Source: Halomonas icarae (GTDB taxonomy: Bacteria; Pseudomonadota; Gammaproteobacteria; Pseudomonadales; Halomonadaceae). From it: DNA of 64,000 bases. The position numbers were made by a program, and so were the translations under genes. This document shows positions 47,739-57,078 of this stretch, in pieces. Where the stretch lies: assembly GCF_009901955.1 (NCBI RefSeq), contig NZ_WUTS01000001.1, forward strand, positions 1,742,717 through 1,806,716, read 5' to 3'. The notes below the pieces were generated by a model, which saw nothing but the letters and a program-made list of their open reading frames with translations, was not told the DNA's origin and ran no database searches. Position 1 is the stretch's first letter; each line of letters opens with the position of its first letter.

Positions 47739-48556
47739 CACTTAGACTCCTCGTCATTGGGGTGGCCAAGGTTAACAAACCAACCTCCGATGCAATGTGT
47801 GGCTGGATCCATGGGATCCGCTGGCTTGGTCTTGCTCTCGACCGACTCTCTGTAGGGCTCGGCGCTATCATGCGGCACATAACCAATATGCCCGGCATTA
47901 TCCATATTGATCGGCTTAACTTTATTATCTGAAATTCCAGCAGTAATAGTATGCCCGATATGCGGCGCGGTGAGACAGGCGCTCACGAGACGGACGCAAT
48001 CATCAAAAGATAGCCATGACCATAACATGCGACGGTCCGCCGGCTCCGGAAAGGACGAAAAAATCCGGATACATGCGGATTCAATACCGAATTTGTCCCA
48101 ATAGAGGCTAGAGAGTGATTCTACGAAGTTCTTTGAAACTCCATATAAGCTATCAGGACGTGGCTTGGCATCACAATCGATGTTGTCATCAATTTTATGA
48201 TAGCCAATAGCATGAACAGAAGAGGCGTAAATGACCCGCTTGATACCGTGACGACGAGCAGACTCATAGATATTGTACGAGCCGCGTATATTGGAGTCGA
48301 GGATCTCATCCCACGGGCGCTCCAGTGGAGCACCACCGAAGTGAATGATTGCTTCAACACCTTCTACGGCCTTGTCTACGGAAAATTCGTCAGCTAGATC
48401 AAAGACAAAAGCCTCTTCATTATCTTTGATATCGGTAATTTCGACCCTGTCAACAAGTCGAAAATTATTCGACAGAGGAGCCAAACCTTTACGAAGTTCA
48501 CTACCCAGACGCCCAGCGGCACCGGTAATAAGGATTCGGTTGAAAGGCTTTTCCAT
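47738..48556 (-). CDS. Uronate dehydrogenase-like NAD-dependent epimerase/dehydratase
   Basis: A 272-residue extended SDR. The cofactor motif is TGAAGRLG (11-18). Catalytic Ser113, Tyr138 and Lys142 lie in ASSVHAIG and LYGVSK. Several blocks (IHFGGAPLERPWDEIL, ESARRHGIKRVIYASS, SSFPEPADRRML, WLSFDDCVRL) closely match uronate dehydrogenase (Udh), which oxidises galacturonate/glucuronate to aldarolactones. In this nitrogen-compound operon the substrate may differ. It lies between the aminotransferase and FAD oxidoreductase genes. Confidence 0.75.
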   Translation of the reverse strand: MEKPFNRILITGAAGRLGSELRKGLAPLSNNFRLVDRVEITDIKDNEEAFVFDLADEFSVDKAVEGVEAIIHFGGAPLERPWDEILDSNIRGSYNIYESARRHGIKRVIYASSVHAIGYHKIDDNIDCDAKPRPDSLYGVSKNFVESLSSLYWDKFGIESACIRIFSSFPEPADRRMLWSWLSFDDCVRLVSACLTAPHIGHTITAGISDNKVKPINMDNAGHIGYVPHDSAEPYRESVESKTKPADPMDPATHCIGGWFVNLGHPNDEESK

Positions 48557-48571
48557 TACGTTAGCCTCCTA

Positions 48572-49792
48572 TTATGAAACAGTGGGGACGCATACAAGCT
48601 TATCGACAGCTGAAGCGATACGGCGCATTGCATCTTTAAGGACCTCCTCAGAGGTTGCCGTCGATATGCGGAAGAAAGGAGAAAGACCATAGGCAGCGCC
48701 AGGCACAGAGGCAATGTGACCTTCGTTGAGCAGGTACTGGGCCACAGAGTTGTCGTCATGAAGGACGTCACCATTGGGTGTTCGTGCTCCAATCAGTGCC
48801 TCGCAGCCGATGTAAGCATAAAATGCCCCTTCCGGCGGATTGAGAGTCAAGCCTTCTATGCCAGCGATACCCTCGACCACCAGATCACGACGACTCTCGA
48901 AGGCTTCTCGAAAACGTGAAACATCGTCCTGGGGGCCTTCCAAGGCGGCCTGAGCCGCCACCTGGGCTACGCTAGAGACGGATGTACACGATTGACTCTG
49001 GACGGTGGCCATGGCTTTGATCAGTTGACGAGGGCCGGCAGCATAGCCCACGCGCCAACCAGTCATGGCATACGCTTTGGAAACCCCGTTGATGATCAGG
49101 CTGCGCTCACGCAGATAGGGGCAGGCTTTCCCGAAAGAAACGAACTCGCGTCCGTCGAAGATAATGTGCTCATAGATCTCATCGGAAAGCACCAGCACCT
49201 GCGGGTATCTAACCAGCACCTCACCAAGCGCCTTAAGCTCGGCTTCACTGTAGGTCGCACCGGATGGGTTACCTGGCAGGTTAAGGAACAGCCACTTGGT
49301 CTTAGGTGTAATCGAAGCCTCCAACACCTCCGGGGTCAATCGAAAACCAGCCTCAGCCGGACAAGGTGGTGTAACGGGCACGCCACCAAAGAGTTTGACC
49401 ATTTCCGGGTAGGAGACAAAGTATGGGGCCGGCAGAATCGCCTCGTCACCTTCATTCATCGTGGCCATCAGTGCATTGAAGATCACCTGCTTGGCGCCGT
49501 TAGCTACTGCGATCTCGTCAAGCGCATAGTCGAGGCCATTCTCACGCTGGAACTTCCTAGCTATAGCTTTGCGCAGTGAGAGAGTCCCCAAAGAGGCGGT
49601 GTAGAGCATGCGTTCACGACTGGCTGATTCAAAAGCCGCCTGAGTGACATGATCCGGGGTAGAGAAATCCGGCTCGCCCAGGCCCAAGTCAATAACGTCC
49701 ACACCTGTAGCCGCTAGGTCCTTGGCCGCCTGCGAAACAGCCATCGAGGCCGATGGCTTTACTGCCGAAAGGCGTTTGGCGATATAACTCAT
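48572..49792 (-). CDS. PLP-dependent aminotransferase, aspartate aminotransferase class I
   Basis: A 406-residue fold-type I aminotransferase. The Schiff-base lysine is Lys239 in NGVSKAYAMTGWRVGY; NLPGNPSGATYS and the C-terminal FRISTA provide cofactor and carboxylate-binding residues. It resembles the Ib subgroup of aspartate aminotransferases, but the amino donor is unknown. It has a perfect AGGAGGTGAT site and overlaps hyuB by ATGA. Confidence 0.88.
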   Translation of the reverse strand: MSYIAKRLSAVKPSASMAVSQAAKDLAATGVDVIDLGLGEPDFSTPDHVTQAAFESASRERMLYTASLGTLSLRKAIARKFQRENGLDYALDEIAVANGAKQVIFNALMATMNEGDEAILPAPYFVSYPEMVKLFGGVPVTPPCPAEAGFRLTPEVLEASITPKTKWLFLNLPGNPSGATYSEAELKALGEVLVRYPQVLVLSDEIYEHIIFDGREFVSFGKACPYLRERSLIINGVSKAYAMTGWRVGYAAGPRQLIKAMATVQSQSCTSVSSVAQVAAQAALEGPQDDVSRFREAFESRRDLVVEGIAGIEGLTLNPPEGAFYAYIGCEALIGARTPNGDVLHDDNSVAQYLLNEGHIASVPGAAYGLSPFFRISTATSEEVLKDAMRRIASAVDKLVCVPTVS

Positions 49793-51408
49793 ACATCACC
49801 TCCTGTGACATATCCTTGGGCCCGGTCCGCAGCGATGGCTTCCTGAAGACGCTCGGCGGGTTGTCCGAAACCTCCACCACCGGGAAGTTTCAATACCAAG
49901 CGGCGGCCGGCAGGCACATGCTGCCATCCCTTGGGCCGCAGCTGCGTGCCATCATCCAGCGCTACGCTGCCCGGAGCACCAGGCTCCCCTCCATCACGAC
50001 CACGCGGTGCGGAGGTCACGCGATCGAACATTGCGGAGAAGTTAAACTCATGCCCCTCGGCCGGCGCGATTTCGATGACCTGCCCCAGGCCGCCGCGGAA
50101 CTTACCGGCGCCGCCAGAATCCGGTCTTAGCTCCTTGCGCCAGATCACAATCGGGCCGGTATGTTCGGTCGCCTCGATGGGCATGGTGTGAACGCCGGAC
50201 GGAAATGCCGTCGAGGAGAGCCCATCTAACTGCGGGCGAGCCCCCATACCTCCGGAGTTGAACATCAGAACTTCGGCTTGGCGCCCTTCCTGGCCTTCCA
50301 CCGGACGTGCTGAGATGTGGACGTTCCACAGTGCCGCCGCGCCCTCGGCCAGCACCTGCCCTGGCATGGCTTTCGCCAACGCCCCCAGAACCAGGTCAGG
50401 TACCATGTGGCCCAATACGTGACGTACGGAGACCGGTGCCGGTCGCTCTGCGTTGAGGATGTTGGTCGGCGAAGAGACTTTAAACACTGCCAGCGATGCC
50501 GCGTTGTTGGGAATATCCGGCGCAACCACACACTTGAGCGCATAACAGGCGTACGCCTTGGTGTAGATCATTGGTACATTGATGCCCCAAGGACTCATCG
50601 CCGCTGTGCCTGAGAAATCGACGTTCACATTATCGTTACCGATGCTTACTTCGGCAGCCAACTTAATCGCCTGATCATAACCATCGGTCAGCATGTCATT
50701 GGACCAGGCCCCCTTAGGTAGATCAGCGATGCGCTCCATGATCGCGGCATGGGTACGCGACAGAATGAATTCGCCCAGGCTTTCGAGGTTATCGAGCCCG
50801 ACTTCATCGAGCATCGCTATCAACCGATTGTGACCGACATCGTTACAAGCCGCCAAAGAATAGAAATCACCGATGACCTGGTTGGGCTCACGAACGTTGA
50901 GGCGTAGGATCTTGAGCAAATCCTGGTTGACCTCACCGCGCTCGGCGAACTTCATGATCGGAATCTGGATGCCTTCCTCGTAGACCGACTTACCGTCAGC
51001 GCCGAAGCCGCGCCCCCCCACGTCGACCACGTGAGCGGTGCAGGCGAAAAAGCCGATCAGCTCGTCGCCCTTGAACGACGGAGACACCATGGTGATGTCA
51101 TGCAGGTGCCCAGTCCCTTTCCATGGGTCGTTGGTGACATAGGTATCGCCAGGGTACATCTCCTCGCGCGGAATTTCGGCGATGAAGTGCATCACTGCCT
51201 CGGCCATAGTGTTGACGTGACCTGGTGTTCCTGTCACGGCCTGGGCCAGCATCTCGCCTCTGGCGTTGTAGACACCAGCAGAGAGGTCACCCGCTTCACG
51301 CACCGATGTGGAAAATGCGGTGCGCAATAGCGTCATGGCTTGCTCTTCGACCACCGAAATAAGGCGGTTCCACATGACCTGCATGCGGATTTCATCAATC
51401 TGGTTCAT
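49789..51408 (-). CDS. hyuB: Hydantoinase B/oxoprolinase family subunit (HyuB)
   Basis: A 539-residue protein of the HyuB family, the partner of HyuA in ATP-dependent ring-opening of hydantoins, 5-oxoproline or related lactams, and in acetone-type carboxylases. Recognisable blocks are FSTSVREAGDLSAGVYNARGEM, YVTNDPWKGTGHLHDITMV and the C-terminal GGGGFGQPAERL. It has an AAAGGAG site three bases inside the gap from hyuA. Subfamily cannot be decided by eye. Confidence 0.9.
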   Translation of the reverse strand: MNQIDEIRMQVMWNRLISVVEEQAMTLLRTAFSTSVREAGDLSAGVYNARGEMLAQAVTGTPGHVNTMAEAVMHFIAEIPREEMYPGDTYVTNDPWKGTGHLHDITMVSPSFKGDELIGFFACTAHVVDVGGRGFGADGKSVYEEGIQIPIMKFAERGEVNQDLLKILRLNVREPNQVIGDFYSLAACNDVGHNRLIAMLDEVGLDNLESLGEFILSRTHAAIMERIADLPKGAWSNDMLTDGYDQAIKLAAEVSIGNDNVNVDFSGTAAMSPWGINVPMIYTKAYACYALKCVVAPDIPNNAASLAVFKVSSPTNILNAERPAPVSVRHVLGHMVPDLVLGALAKAMPGQVLAEGAAALWNVHISARPVEGQEGRQAEVLMFNSGGMGARPQLDGLSSTAFPSGVHTMPIEATEHTGPIVIWRKELRPDSGGAGKFRGGLGQVIEIAPAEGHEFNFSAMFDRVTSAPRGRDGGEPGAPGSVALDDGTQLRPKGWQHVPAGRRLVLKLPGGGGFGQPAERLQEAIAADRAQGYVTGGDV

Positions 51409-51411
51409 AGA

Positions 51412-53490
51412 TTAAACTCCTTTCCGCATGAGAAGCAGAGTACCGTCGGATTGCACCACCGCATCGAATGGTGAGGTGACGACAGTTGAGGTTTCACGTT
51501 CGACAATGACTGCAGGGCCAATCACACGATCGCCGGCGGACAAGGTGTCACGGAGGACGATACCGGTGCTCTGTTCACCGCCCAGAGCTGGATCGAATAC
51601 CTGACGTGTGGCCGATGCTTCAATCACCTGCCCTTCTTCAGTCAACGGATGACCTTCGGTCTCGGCCCTCATATCGTGGGCCTTGACTGAGAAAGTGACG
51701 AACTCGATTGCCGGCCCTTCGACCGCACGGCCAAAGAACTTTGCATACCGCTCCTTGAACGCCTGTTCAATTAGAGCCTCGTCGGCGGCTATAAAGTCGC
51801 GATCCGGCAGCGCGACGGGGATCTCCCAGCCCTGGCCAGCGTAGCGCATGAAAGCGGTAATCTCGCGCTGAATCTCGCCCTGCGCTCCTTCCCGCACAAA
51901 GCTTTCAGCGGTCGCCTTAAGCTCCTCCAACAGGGTGTTGAGAGCAGCCGTGTCGAAGCCCTTGAGTCCCATGATTTGAGAAGCGACAGCCTCATATCCG
52001 AACGGTGCGCGCAGGAAGCCAATAGCCGAACCCACACCAGCTCCTCGAGGAATCAAGCAGCGGTCGATATTGAGTTTTTCGCAGAGCCGTGCTGCATGCA
52101 GCGGTGCAGCTCCCCCGAAGGCGATCATGGTGTTTTCGGAGATATTCTTTCCGTTCTCGACAGCATGCACCCGAGCTGCATTGGCCATGTTTTCATCTAC
52201 CACGTCGCAGATGCCAAACGCCGCTGCCTGGGGCTGCAGGTCCAGCTTCTCACCCACATCGAGTGAGATCGCCCTAGCCGATGCTTCCTTGGAGAGTCTG
52301 ATCTTGCCGCCGGCGAAGTTGTCGGGGTCGAGCTTGCCCAGCAGCAAGTCGGCATCTGTGATAGTCGGACGCTCACCTCCACGGCCGTAGCATGCTGGAC
52401 CCGGCTCAGAAGAGGCTGATTCGGGACCCACCTGGATACGGTTCATGGCATCGACCCAAGCTATGGAACCACCACCGGCACCGATTTCGATCATCTCGAT
52501 GACCGGAATCGAGATCGGCATACCGGAGCCCTTGCAGAATCGATAGGTACGGGCCACCTCAAAAGTACGTGCCGTCTGCGGCTTGAAGTCCTCGATCAGA
52601 CAAACCTTAGCGGTAGTACCTCCCATGTCATAAGAGACCACACGATCGAGATCGAAGCGCCGCGCGATATCGGCTGCGAAGATTGCCCCTCCAGCAGGGC
52701 CGGACTCAACAAGGCGCACAGGAAACTCGGCTGCGGTCTCTAACGAGACCAAGCCACCACCGGAATGAATCATGAATACCGGGCAGCCGGCACCCATTTC
52801 CTTAAGCCGTACCTCCAAGCGCGATAGGTAACTGGCCATTTGCGGGCGCACATAAGCATTGGCACATACGGTATTGAAGCGTTCAAACTCGCGCATCTGT
52901 GGCGAAACTTCCGCCGAAATCGAAATTGGCAAGTCAAGGTGGCGCTGTAAAATCTCGCGGGCACGCTTCTCGTGGGCATCATTCATATAAGAGTGAATAA
53001 AGCCGACCGCCACCGCACCAAAACCCTCTGCCTTTATATTCCTGGCGATAATCTCGAGCGTCTCTTCGTCCAACGCAAGGAGCTCTTCGCCCTGGGCACT
53101 GATGCGCCCCTTGACCGTGAAACGGTCTTCACGCGGAATCAACGGAGTCGGTAACTTGAGGTTGAGATCATACTGCTCGAAACGGTTCTCGGTACGCATC
53201 TCTATTACGTCACGAAAACCTTCGGTGGTAATCAGAGCAGTGCGCGCACCACGACGCTCAATCAGCGCATTGGTGGCAAGGGTCGTACCATGGATGATCA
53301 TGTCGATCTGCGAGGCATCAACACCTGCATCCTGGGTCACTATCTCGATACCGTCGAGGATGGCTTGCTCCGGTGCTGTATAGTTAGTCAGCACCTTTGT
53401 GGAATAAAGGGTTCCGCGAACGTCGAGGGCGATATCGGTGAAGGTCCCGCCGATATCGGCCCCGAGACGAATGTCTTGACCGATACTCAT
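51412..53490 (-). CDS. hyuA: Hydantoinase A/oxoprolinase family subunit (HyuA)
   Basis: A 692-residue actin-like ATPase subunit. The N-terminal phosphate loop is ADIGGTFTDIAL, with SYDMGGTTAKVCL and FGGAAPLHAARL as the second and third ASKHA-type motifs. Length and the ESGPAGG segment fit HyuA and N-methylhydantoinase alpha/beta-type enzymes. With HyuB it should hydrolyse a cyclic amide at the cost of ATP. It overlaps the ThDP-enzyme gene upstream by four bases. Confidence 0.9.
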   Translation of the reverse strand: MSIGQDIRLGADIGGTFTDIALDVRGTLYSTKVLTNYTAPEQAILDGIEIVTQDAGVDASQIDMIIHGTTLATNALIERRGARTALITTEGFRDVIEMRTENRFEQYDLNLKLPTPLIPREDRFTVKGRISAQGEELLALDEETLEIIARNIKAEGFGAVAVGFIHSYMNDAHEKRAREILQRHLDLPISISAEVSPQMREFERFNTVCANAYVRPQMASYLSRLEVRLKEMGAGCPVFMIHSGGGLVSLETAAEFPVRLVESGPAGGAIFAADIARRFDLDRVVSYDMGGTTAKVCLIEDFKPQTARTFEVARTYRFCKGSGMPISIPVIEMIEIGAGGGSIAWVDAMNRIQVGPESASSEPGPACYGRGGERPTITDADLLLGKLDPDNFAGGKIRLSKEASARAISLDVGEKLDLQPQAAAFGICDVVDENMANAARVHAVENGKNISENTMIAFGGAAPLHAARLCEKLNIDRCLIPRGAGVGSAIGFLRAPFGYEAVASQIMGLKGFDTAALNTLLEELKATAESFVREGAQGEIQREITAFMRYAGQGWEIPVALPDRDFIAADEALIEQAFKERYAKFFGRAVEGPAIEFVTFSVKAHDMRAETEGHPLTEEGQVIEASATRQVFDPALGGEQSTGIVLRDTLSAGDRVIGPAVIVERETSTVVTSPFDAVVQSDGTLLLMRKGV

Positions 53491-55166
53491 GATTGTTCCT
53501 TGGCTGCGAGGGCTGCATCACGCATCTGGCTGAGCGTCAGACGCGGGGTGAGGGCTTCGGGTGAAATGTCTAGTTCGAGCAGGGCACCGCTATCCGAGGC
53601 GAGTGCACGCTCGAAGGCCGCTGGAAATTCATCGGTAGACGCAACCCGTTCGGAGTGGAACCCATAGGCCCTGCCTAAGGTGACGAAGTCAGGATTCTGC
53701 TCCATGGTTGTGCCGGAAACGCGAGCAGGATAACTCCGCTCCTGATGTGCACGGATGGTGCCGTAAATTCCGTTGTTAAGAACTAGGATGATAGGCTGGG
53801 CGCCAGCCTGCATGGCGGAACCTAGCTCCGGGCAATTCATCTGGAAATCGCCGTCGCCGGCAAAACAGACTACGGTGCGTTCAGGATGTGCGATCTTGGC
53901 GGCAATGGCTGCCGGTACACCATATCCCATGGCACCGGATTGAGGCCCCAGTAGTCGTGCTTCAGGTCCGTAGCGAAAAAATTTGCCGGGCCAAACCGTG
54001 AAATTGCCAGCACCGTTGGTCAGGATCATATCGGCGGGCAGCCGGTCACGCAGATATGAGCAGACCTTGCCCATGTCTACCGGCGAAGGGAGGTCAGGTA
54101 GCTCAAAGCCCGCTTCATAGGCTTCACGACCTTCGGCACGCCACTCGGCCCAGCCTCCCTCGATCGGAGCCAGCTTTCCCAAGGCCTCGGCAAAGGCGCT
54201 GGGATCGGCATGAATACCAAGCTCGGGACGGTAGACCTTGCCGATCTCCAGATCCGACCCATGCACATGAATTACTCGCTGCTTGGGCTGCGGTACATCG
54301 AGCAGGGTGTAGCCGTCGGTAGAGTTCTCGCCGAAACGGTTGTTTACAGCGAGAATCACATCGGCTTCGCGCAAAAGCTTCTTAACTGGCGGCGTCATAC
54401 CAACCCCGGCCTCGCCGCAGAAAACGGGGGAGGTGTTATCGAACTGGTCTTGGTAGCGAAAAACCGAGACCACCGGGATATTGGAAGCTTCAGCGAAGCG
54501 CTGCATCGGTCCGGTGCCTTCGCCCTGCCAGTTGCAGCCTCCATAGAGGATCACTGGCCGCTTCGCTTCGGCAAGAATCGACCTCGCCTTTTGCATTGCG
54601 GCTGCGCTCGGCTCAGGCCTGGTGATCTCAACCGGGCCTGTGAGCGGCGCCACTTCGCTGACCGAGGTCAGCATGTCCTCGGGAAGCGCGATCACCACGG
54701 GACCAGGACGTCCCGATACGGCCAGAGTCCAGGCCCGCGAAAGGATTTCGGGAATACGCTCGACGTCGTCGATCTCGACAGCCCACTTAGCCAAGGTGCC
54801 GAAAACCGCTTTGTAGTCGATCTCCTGAAAGGCTTCACGACCCTTCATGTCAGTGCCGACTTGGCCTACGAAGAGTAGCATTGGCACGCTATCCTGCATC
54901 GCCGTGTGTACACCGATCGAGGCATTTGTCGCCCCAGGCCCACGGGTGACGAAACAAAGGCCTGGGGTCTGGGTCAGTTTGCCATAGGCAGCCGCCATGA
55001 ATGCAGCGCCGCCCTCGTTTCGGCATACGACGTAATCGAGTTGACCGATGGTATCGTGCAGGGCATCCAATACAGCCAGGTAACTCTCGCCAGGCACACC
55101 GAAGCTTTTAGTAGCTCCCAGCGCTAACAAGCTCTCAACGAGTAGCTGTCCTCCGGTGCGAATCAT
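53487..55166 (-). CDS. Thiamine diphosphate-dependent enzyme (acetolactate synthase/decarboxylase-like)
   Basis: A 559-residue three-domain ThDP enzyme. Glu51 in CRNEGGAAFMAAAYG is the cofactor-activating glutamate, RGPGATNASIGVHTA is the conserved Pyr-domain loop, and FAGDGDFQMN to NNGIYG is the Mg-ThDP motif (GDG to NN). It is not the housekeeping IlvB type, since no IlvN partner is present. In context, a 2-oxo acid decarboxylase or carboligase acting after the aminotransferase is likely. It heads the operon. Confidence 0.85.
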   Translation of the reverse strand: MIRTGGQLLVESLLALGATKSFGVPGESYLAVLDALHDTIGQLDYVVCRNEGGAAFMAAAYGKLTQTPGLCFVTRGPGATNASIGVHTAMQDSVPMLLFVGQVGTDMKGREAFQEIDYKAVFGTLAKWAVEIDDVERIPEILSRAWTLAVSGRPGPVVIALPEDMLTSVSEVAPLTGPVEITRPEPSAAAMQKARSILAEAKRPVILYGGCNWQGEGTGPMQRFAEASNIPVVSVFRYQDQFDNTSPVFCGEAGVGMTPPVKKLLREADVILAVNNRFGENSTDGYTLLDVPQPKQRVIHVHGSDLEIGKVYRPELGIHADPSAFAEALGKLAPIEGGWAEWRAEGREAYEAGFELPDLPSPVDMGKVCSYLRDRLPADMILTNGAGNFTVWPGKFFRYGPEARLLGPQSGAMGYGVPAAIAAKIAHPERTVVCFAGDGDFQMNCPELGSAMQAGAQPIILVLNNGIYGTIRAHQERSYPARVSGTTMEQNPDFVTLGRAYGFHSERVASTDEFPAAFERALASDSGALLELDISPEALTPRLTLSQMRDAALAAKEQS

Positions 55167-55565
55167 CGCGTTATCCTTTTGTATTCGGTTGAAGTGAAGA
55201 CATGTTTGGTCAACTGACCAGTTACTGGGATCATGCGCTGATAAGCGAGCCGCAAAAAATCAAGTAAAGCCATTGTTAGACAAGTAGTGCTTGTTGAAGC
55301 TAGAGATTCCGAAAACACATACCGGGATTTCACCTGCAGTCAGATGGCATACGACCACGAAACAAGGAAAATTCAGTGTGTAGGAAGCTTAGATGAGGGC
55401 TATAGCACCTCATCTAGCAGCATGCAGAATTTACTGAGATAGCAAGTAAAGCTTTCCAACAGAAAGCCACTAAGAAGAATTACTTCCTCCAGACCCACAC
55501 CGTGCCGGAATTAGCACTTAATATCCGGCCAGCGCGGTGATCAACCGACGGTACTAGCGGGATAC
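55167..55565. other. Intergenic region upstream of the hyu operon
   Basis: These 400 AT-richer bases contain no gene. They hold the TGGTCA palindrome at 55207-55220, a hairpin at 55391-55415 (AGATGAGG/CCTCATCT, no T tract), and presumably the promoter of the operon transcribed leftward from 55166. Confidence 0.6.
55207..55220. promoter_or_regulatory. FadR/GntR-type operator-like palindrome
   Basis: TGGTCAACTGACCA has 6-bp inverted arms (TGGTCA/TGACCA), matching the TGGTnnnACCA style of the FadR branch of GntR regulators. It lies 41 bp upstream of the ThDP-enzyme start. No GntR gene is in the window, so the regulator would be encoded elsewhere. Confidence 0.55.
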
Positions 55566-56315
55566 TCAAGCATAGATATAGCCACCCGAAACGATGATGT
55601 TTTCACCGGTCATATATGTATTTCTGGGACCACCTGCCATCAACACCCATTCCGCCATCTCACGTGGCTCACCGCCCCGCCCCAGCGGGCTGGCCTTGGC
55701 CAGCTCGTCGAGAAACCCCTGCTCGCGGGCGCGCTCGGTGGCCATGCCCGCCGGGGCGACGGAGTTGACCAGAATGCCTTGAGGCGCCACCTCGTGTGCG
55801 AAGCTTCGGGTCAGGCTGACCACCGCGGCCTTGGTGGCGGCATAGTGGGCATTCTGAGGATGCGCCTTGAAGGCATCCACCGAGGTGATGTTGACGATCC
55901 TGCCGCGCACCTGTCCTTTCGGCGTCTGCTCACGCATCTGCTGAACTGCGGCAACCATCATGTGATAGCTGCCCTTGATATTGACGCCGTTGGAGGCATC
56001 CCACTCCTCGTCAGTTATCTCGAGCAGCGGCTTGCGGGGAAAGATGGCCGCAGAGTTGACCAGCGTATCGACGCGTCCCAACGTCTCGGCGACCTCGGTG
56101 AACGCCGCCCGTGCCGCGCTGCCGCTACGAATGTCGCAACTTGAAAACGCAGTCGGTAGCCCCCTCGCTTTGGCAGGCGCTAGTGCCGCTTCAGCTGCCT
56201 CCCGGTCGAGGTCGATAATGCCCAGGGCAGCGGCCCCTTCGTTCACGGCCATCTTAGCGATCAGGGCTCCTAGCCCGGCGCCACCACCAACGACGATGAC
56301 AGATAAGTCTTTCAT
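55566..56315 (-). CDS. SDR family oxidoreductase
   Basis: A 249-residue classical short-chain dehydrogenase. The cofactor loop is VVGGGAGLGALIAK and the catalytic residues are Ser145, Tyr158 and Lys162 (HYAATKA). The acidic Asp35-Asp37 region (IIDLDRE) suggests NAD preference. The ATG at 56315 is 14 bp after the preceding SDR stop. Substrate is unknown, presumably an alcohol/ketone intermediate of the island pathway. Confidence 0.85.
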   Translation of the reverse strand: MKDLSVIVVGGGAGLGALIAKMAVNEGAAALGIIDLDREAAEAALAPAKARGLPTAFSSCDIRSGSAARAAFTEVAETLGRVDTLVNSAAIFPRKPLLEITDEEWDASNGVNIKGSYHMMVAAVQQMREQTPKGQVRGRIVNITSVDAFKAHPQNAHYAATKAAVVSLTRSFAHEVAPQGILVNSVAPAGMATERAREQGFLDELAKASPLGRGGEPREMAEWVLMAGGPRNTYMTGENIIVSGGYIYA

Positions 56316-56328
56316 ATTGATTTGCACC

Positions 56329-57042
56329 CTATTTCTGCTTGTTTGCTGATTCCGCCTTCCGAGCCGGCACAATATCGAAGCGCGATACATCCACCGAGGC
56401 CGGCATCGCAAGCACGGTGCTGAGCATCTCGGCTACATCTTCCGGCTGCACGGCCGTTTGTCCGGCGTACATGGCTGCCCGCTTCTCTGCAGAAAGAATG
56501 TCGTGATAGAGGTTGGTTTCGATCCGGCCGGCGACGATCTCGGTGACACGCACGCCGCTGTTGGCGACATCGAGTCGCAGCGCCTGGGCGAACCCGCCGA
56601 TCGCCGCCTTGGTGGCACAGTAGACTGCCATATTGGGAAATGGGGCATGGCCTGCGGTGGAGCCGGTAAAGAACATATGACCGCGCCCGCGTTGACACAT
56701 GACGGGCACAACGAGGCGAGTCAACGCGACCTGGGCACTGAAATTCACGGCGATGGCCGCATCGATATCCGCCTGCTCGGAATCCTGAAAGGCACTTAGA
56801 GGGGGCATGATCCCCGCATTGTTGACCAGTACGTCGACCGGATTGTTGTCAAGCGCCTCACAAACCGCCTCGCGGTCGGTGAGTTCGACGCAGATAGGCG
56901 TGACACCGGGTGTTCTGCTCAACTCATCAAGCGCCGCAGCGTTTCGCCCCATTGCCAGTACGTTGTAACCTTCCTGCGCCAACCTCAACGCTATGGCACG
57001 CCCTACACCGCTCGTCGCTCCCGTCACCAATGCCGTATCCAT
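56329..57042 (-). CDS. SDR family oxidoreductase (YdfG-like)
   Basis: A 237-residue classical SDR. TGATSGVGRA is the cofactor loop, NNAG the structural motif, and Ser128, Tyr141, Lys145 the active site. MGRNAAALDEL suggests NADP preference, and the sequence style recalls 3-hydroxy acid dehydrogenase YdfG. It is cotranscribed with the aldehyde dehydrogenase upstream and the second SDR downstream. Confidence 0.85.
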   Translation of the reverse strand: MDTALVTGATSGVGRAIALRLAQEGYNVLAMGRNAAALDELSRTPGVTPICVELTDREAVCEALDNNPVDVLVNNAGIMPPLSAFQDSEQADIDAAIAVNFSAQVALTRLVVPVMCQRGRGHMFFTGSTAGHAPFPNMAVYCATKAAIGGFAQALRLDVANSGVRVTEIVAGRIETNLYHDILSAEKRAAMYAGQTAVQPEDVAEMLSTVLAMPASVDVSRFDIVPARKAESANKQK

Positions 57043-57078
57043 CAGGCCTCCTTATCATGCTTGTAACTTTGCGCCGGG

